Shown here one piece after another: positions 7,410 to 9,193 of a stretch of DNA of 9,193 nt. Under the pieces are notes generated by a model, which was not told the DNA's origin, did not search any database, and worked only from the letters and a program-made list of their open reading frames with translations. Source of the stretch: Planctomycetota bacterium. GTDB taxonomy: Bacteria; Planctomycetota; Planctomycetia; Planctomycetales; Planctomycetaceae. The stretch lies in NCBI GenBank assembly GCA_023429275.1, contig JAEYWB010000642.1, forward strand, positions 1 to 9,193, written 5' to 3'. The position numbers were made by a program, and so were the translations under genes. Position 1 is the stretch's first letter. The number at the start of each line of letters is the position of its first letter.

Positions 7410-7462
7410 CTCTTCGCGGCGGCGCGGTCCGTCCGGCAGAAAATGCCGGACTGGTTCCGCGT

Positions 7463-7488
7463 CGAATGATTCGTCTTCCAATCATTCG
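7463..7488. promoter_or_regulatory. Candidate MarR operator: perfect 9-8-9 inverted repeat
   Basis: The arms CGAATGATT (7463-7471) and AATCATTCG (7480-7488) are exact reverse complements separated by 8 bases. The site lies 66 bases upstream of the regulator's GTG start. Its A/T-rich arms stand out from the GC-rich surroundings. MarR proteins commonly bind dyads beside their own gene, so autoregulation is the simplest reading. The 17-bp centre-to-centre spacing is longer than in many MarR operators, so another regulator or an RNA hairpin is possible. Confidence 0.55.
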
Positions 7489-7548
7489 GCCCGGGAAGAT
7501 TCGGATCTGAACCAGTTTGAAGAGGACGCGGAGGAATATGAGGGCGGA

Positions 7549-7564
7549 CTCCGATGAATCGGAG
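7549..7564. promoter_or_regulatory. Second compact dyad upstream of the regulator, 7-2-7
   Basis: CTCCGAT-GA-ATCGGAG is a perfect inverted repeat of 16 bases, about 150 bases upstream of the regulator start. Its size fits a dimeric repressor site. Its sequence does not match the 7463-7488 dyad, so the two may serve different proteins. A weak -10-like CATATT (- strand) lies at 7535-7540, but no convincing -35 goes with it. Confidence 0.35.
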
Positions 7565-7688
7565 GCAATTCCCGAGAGCCAGGGAGAAAGACTAAAGAGA
7601 CGCGAGGTCGCGAATTGACGCGAGGGTGAAGTGGCAGCCCGGAGGGCTTACGGGGACTGGCGACGCCCGTAACGCGATGTCGCAGGGA

Positions 7689-7719
7689 GCTCATTCGATC
7701 GATTACGTCGGGAATGAGC
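7689..7719 (-). terminator. Hairpin after the membrane-protein gene
   Basis: The 8-bp arms GCTCATTC and GAATGAGC flank 15 bases that can add a further CGA/TCG pairing. The hairpin begins 11 bases after the TGA at 7731-7733, read on the - strand. It has no T-run, so termination is only a possibility. A second 7-bp dyad (7648-7672) follows and could reinforce it. Confidence 0.35.
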
Positions 7720-7730
7720 CGGAGGGAGGT

Positions 7731-8246
7731 TCACCCCGCGTTCGAGGGGCGCAGATTCCCCTCCAGCGTCACCGGTTCCGGAGAAGTCCCGCATCGCTTC
7801 GCTGGCCAGTTCAGGAACAGAGACGCTCCCAGAACAAGGGCAAGGCTCGCGGTGTTGATGATCTCCGAGAGATGGTGGTACCGGTCGAACTCAGGAGGGC
7901 GAGTCGACCCCGGCGGAGTGATCATCCTGATGAGCGGCTGATAGATCGCGACGTAGTCGCCGACCATCAGGCCGAGTGCGGCGAGGAGCAGGACGATGAC
8001 CGCCACCTGTCGGCCGCGGCATCCGAGCCGCGATCCGCCAAGAAGCGTGCCGAGGAGGGAGGTCCCGATCAGCGTGAACCCGAACGCGTAGTACGGCGGG
8101 AACCGCAGCGCCACGAGTCGGTCGGTGACCTCGGAGGCGAACTGCTTCGACATGACCTGTCCGATGGCGACGACGACGAACAGCACCGCCGCGCCGACCC
8201 AGGCGGAGGAACAGAACCGAGCCAGGCAGAGGGCGAGCGACTTCAT
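7731..8246 (-). CDS. Four-helix membrane protein, DUF4149/TMEM205-like
   Basis: This is a small integral membrane protein of 171 residues with no assigned reaction. Hydrophobic helices lie near 14-33, 51-70, 80-100 and 127-146. The pattern of an early SAWVGAAVLF helix, a PPYYAFG entry to helix 2, and a late FDRYHHLSEIINTASL motif resembles the DUF4149/TMEM205 type, in which His and Asn residues mark the start of the last helix. A short polar tail follows. The ATG at 8246 is chosen because the membrane topology begins there. The frame stays open upstream to 8666, but that part is antisense to trpC and of poor composition. No Shine-Dalgarno is visible; the bases just upstream read CCCTCCTC. The gene follows trpC by 65 bases and is probably co-transcribed. 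The family call is by motif recall and is moderate. Confidence 0.72.
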   Translation of the reverse strand: MKSLALCLARFCSSAWVGAAVLFVVVAIGQVMSKQFASEVTDRLVALRFPPYYAFGFTLIGTSLLGTLLGGSRLGCRGRQVAVIVLLLAALGLMVGDYVAIYQPLIRMITPPGSTRPPEFDRYHHLSEIINTASLALVLGASLFLNWPAKRCGTSPEPVTLEGNLRPSNAG

Positions 8247-8296
8247 GAGGAGGGAACTTCGAAGGCGTGATGCGGTTGCTCGCTCCACGATGATGA

Positions 8297-8312
8297 AATC
8301 GGGGCGCCGATT
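8297..8312 (-). terminator. Short hairpin at the trpC stop codon
   Basis: AATCGG-GGCG-CCGATT forms a 6-bp stem with a 4-base loop, starting at the last base of the trpC TGA. On the - strand it is followed by TTCATCATC, not a true T-run. It may partly separate trpC from the membrane-protein gene or be incidental. Confidence 0.25.
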
Positions 8313-9094
8313 CAAATCCCCAGCAGCTCGCGGACCTTGGCTCCGATGTCGGGCGAGCGCATCAGAGTCTCGCCGACGAGGATCGCCTCGACATTCGCCG
8401 CGGCAAGTCGTTCGACGTCCGCGCGGGTCTCGATGCCGCTTTCGCTGACGAAGAGGATCGGCTGCGGAACCTTCGACCGGATCGTCGTCGAATGTCCGAG
8501 ATCGACCTTGAACGACCGCAGGTCCCGGTTGTTCACACCAACAAGCTCGGGAGAGACCCGGAGAACGCGCGGCAGGTTGTCGGGATCGTAGAGCTCGATC
8601 AGGGCGTGCATTCCGAGCTCCCGCGTGGAGCGGTAGAGGTCGGCGAGTTCGTCGTAGGTCAGGCACTCGGCGATGAGGAGAACCGCGTCCGCCCCGGCGA
8701 CGCGGCCTTCGAGGATCTGGTAGCGATCGAGGATGAAATCCTTCCGCAGGACCGGGATCGGGACCTCGGCACGGACGGCGGTGAGGAAGTCGAGATGCCC
8801 CTGAAAGAACTTCTCGTCGGTGAGGACGCTGATGCAGGCCGCACCGCTTTCGGCATACGCGCGGGCGATCCGGACCGGGTCGAAGTCCGCGCGGATCAGG
8901 CCTGCGGAGGGGCTCGCCTTCTTGACCTCGGCGATCAGGCCGACGGGACCATGATCGCGAAGCGAATGGACGAAATCCCGAACCGGCGGGGCGGAGCCGA
9001 GGCGGGACTCGAGCTCGGCGGCCGGGACACGGGCCTTCGCGGCGGCGATCTCCGTCCGCTTGTGTTCGACGATCCGGGTCAGCACGTCAGACAT
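8312..9094 (-). CDS. trpC: Indole-3-glycerol phosphate synthase
   Basis: This enzyme closes the ring of 1-(o-carboxyphenylamino)-1-deoxyribulose 5-phosphate to indole-3-glycerol phosphate, releasing CO2 and water. It is the step before tryptophan synthase and is cytoplasmic. The 260-residue length is normal for the single-domain enzyme. Family motifs run in order along the (beta/alpha)8 barrel: IAEVKKASPSAG (54-65, Glu56 and Lys58), VLTDEKFFQG (90-99), PVLRKDFILDRYQI (114-127, Lys118), ALIELYD (164-170, Glu167), LVGVNNRDL (184-192, Asn188), FVSESGI (215-221, Glu218) and AILVGETLM (237-245, phosphate binding). All expected catalytic residues are present. The ATG at 9094 is the first start in frame, with no strong Shine-Dalgarno before it. 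No other trp gene is in the window, so trpC is not in a compact trp operon here. It is followed by a membrane-protein gene. Confidence 0.97.
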   Translation of the reverse strand: MSDVLTRIVEHKRTEIAAAKARVPAAELESRLGSAPPVRDFVHSLRDHGPVGLIAEVKKASPSAGLIRADFDPVRIARAYAESGAACISVLTDEKFFQGHLDFLTAVRAEVPIPVLRKDFILDRYQILEGRVAGADAVLLIAECLTYDELADLYRSTRELGMHALIELYDPDNLPRVLRVSPELVGVNNRDLRSFKVDLGHSTTIRSKVPQPILFVSESGIETRADVERLAAANVEAILVGETLMRSPDIGAKVRELLGI

Positions 9095-9128
9095 CGAAGG
9101 ACCATTCGACCAATGAAGACTGTTTTGC

Positions 9129-9161
9129 CACAGAGGTCTCAGAGGCTCTGTGTTCTCTGTG
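9129..9161. repeat. CACAGAG/CTCTGTG short intergenic repeat
   Basis: CACAGAG (9129-9135) faces two direct copies of CTCTGTG (9146-9152 and 9155-9161, separated by TT) in the leader of trpC. On the - strand the last two read CACAGAGAACACAGAG. Words of this type recur between genes in planctomycete genomes as I recall them. A hairpin of 7 bp can form between the first and second copies. It lies 35-67 bases upstream of the trpC ATG. Confidence 0.5.
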
Positions 9162-9193
9162 ACAGACCTGCTCCGGAGCGCGGTGTCCTGTCG

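Larger units (their letters stand above)
7398..7730. other. Non-coding region rich in inverted repeats
   Basis: These 333 bases separate the regulator start from the stop of the membrane-protein gene. I see no convincing gene here. The one uninterrupted - strand frame (7482-7694, 70 codons) is Ser/Arg/Pro-rich and lacks a ribosome binding site. The stretch holds a series of dyads: 7463-7488, 7549-7564, CGCGA-GG-TCGCG at 7601-7612, AGCCC-GGA-GGGCT at 7636-7648, TTACGGG-N11-CCCGTAA at 7648-7672, and GCTCATTC-N15-GAATGAGC at 7689-7719. The rightmost ones probably serve the 3' end of the membrane-protein transcript, the leftmost the regulator promoter. Confidence 0.6.

Noticed and set aside
7500..7600. 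Sigma-70 promoter for the regulator operon
   Set aside because: A CATATT at 7535-7540 on the - strand could be a -10, but no -35 at 16-18 bases matches, so I could not support a promoter.
7482..7694. 70-codon open frame on the - strand upstream of the regulator
   Set aside because: It is Ser/Arg/Pro-rich, lacks a Shine-Dalgarno sequence, starts inside a hairpin and ends inside the candidate operator. It is better explained as non-coding leader.
7626..8270. 214-codon open frame on the + strand
   Set aside because: It is antisense to the four-helix membrane protein, whose hydrophobic pattern is far more protein-like.
8247..8666. N-terminal extension of the membrane protein frame
   Set aside because: It is antisense-like Arg/Pro-rich sequence lying in another frame of trpC. 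The true start is taken as the ATG at 8246 just before the first membrane helix.

Overview
The window is GC-rich, densely coding DNA with six genes: one on the + strand, cut by the window start, and five on the - strand. The combination of a very large TolC-type outer membrane factor, a HlyD-type adaptor ending in EF-hands, a trypsin-like protease with a Pro/Ala-rich tail, and an isolated trpC suggests a member of the Planctomycetota. That placement is inferred from protein style and recall. No marker gene in the window proves it.

Layout from left to right. Positions 2-1228 (+) hold the 3' part of a trypsin-like serine protease with an intact catalytic triad. It converges on a block of four - strand genes transcribed right to left: a MarR-type regulator (6918-7397), a TolC-like outer membrane lipoprotein (4039-6921), a periplasmic adaptor with C-terminal EF-hands (2199-4226) and a HEAT-repeat protein (1417-2103). 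The first three look like one operon. The regulator and TolC genes share a 4-base GTGA stop/start overlap. The TolC and adaptor genes overlap by 188 bases. A 95-base gap then leads to the HEAT gene. Further right, a second - strand pair encodes indole-3-glycerol phosphate synthase (trpC, 8312-9094) and a four-helix membrane protein resembling the DUF4149/TMEM205 type (7731-8246).

Functionally, the MarR-TolC-adaptor cluster supplies two parts of a tripartite export machine (outer membrane duct and periplasmic adaptor) and a local regulator. No inner-membrane pump (RND, ABC or MFS) is encoded here, so the energising partner must lie elsewhere. The non-coding region upstream of the regulator (7398-7730) holds several inverted repeats. 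The best is a perfect 9-8-9 dyad at 7463-7488, a good candidate operator for autoregulation. Choosing the GTG start at 7397, which has a good Shine-Dalgarno sequence, over the TTG at 7481 leaves this dyad in the leader and gives the protein a normal MarR length.

I found no rRNA or tRNA gene, CRISPR array, transposase or prophage gene. The points most worth a second look are the EF-hand adaptor, the long tolC/adaptor overlap that creates a 62-residue TolC tail, the coiled-coil insertion in TolC, and the dyad cluster at the regulator promoter. None of these amounts to a clearly new system.
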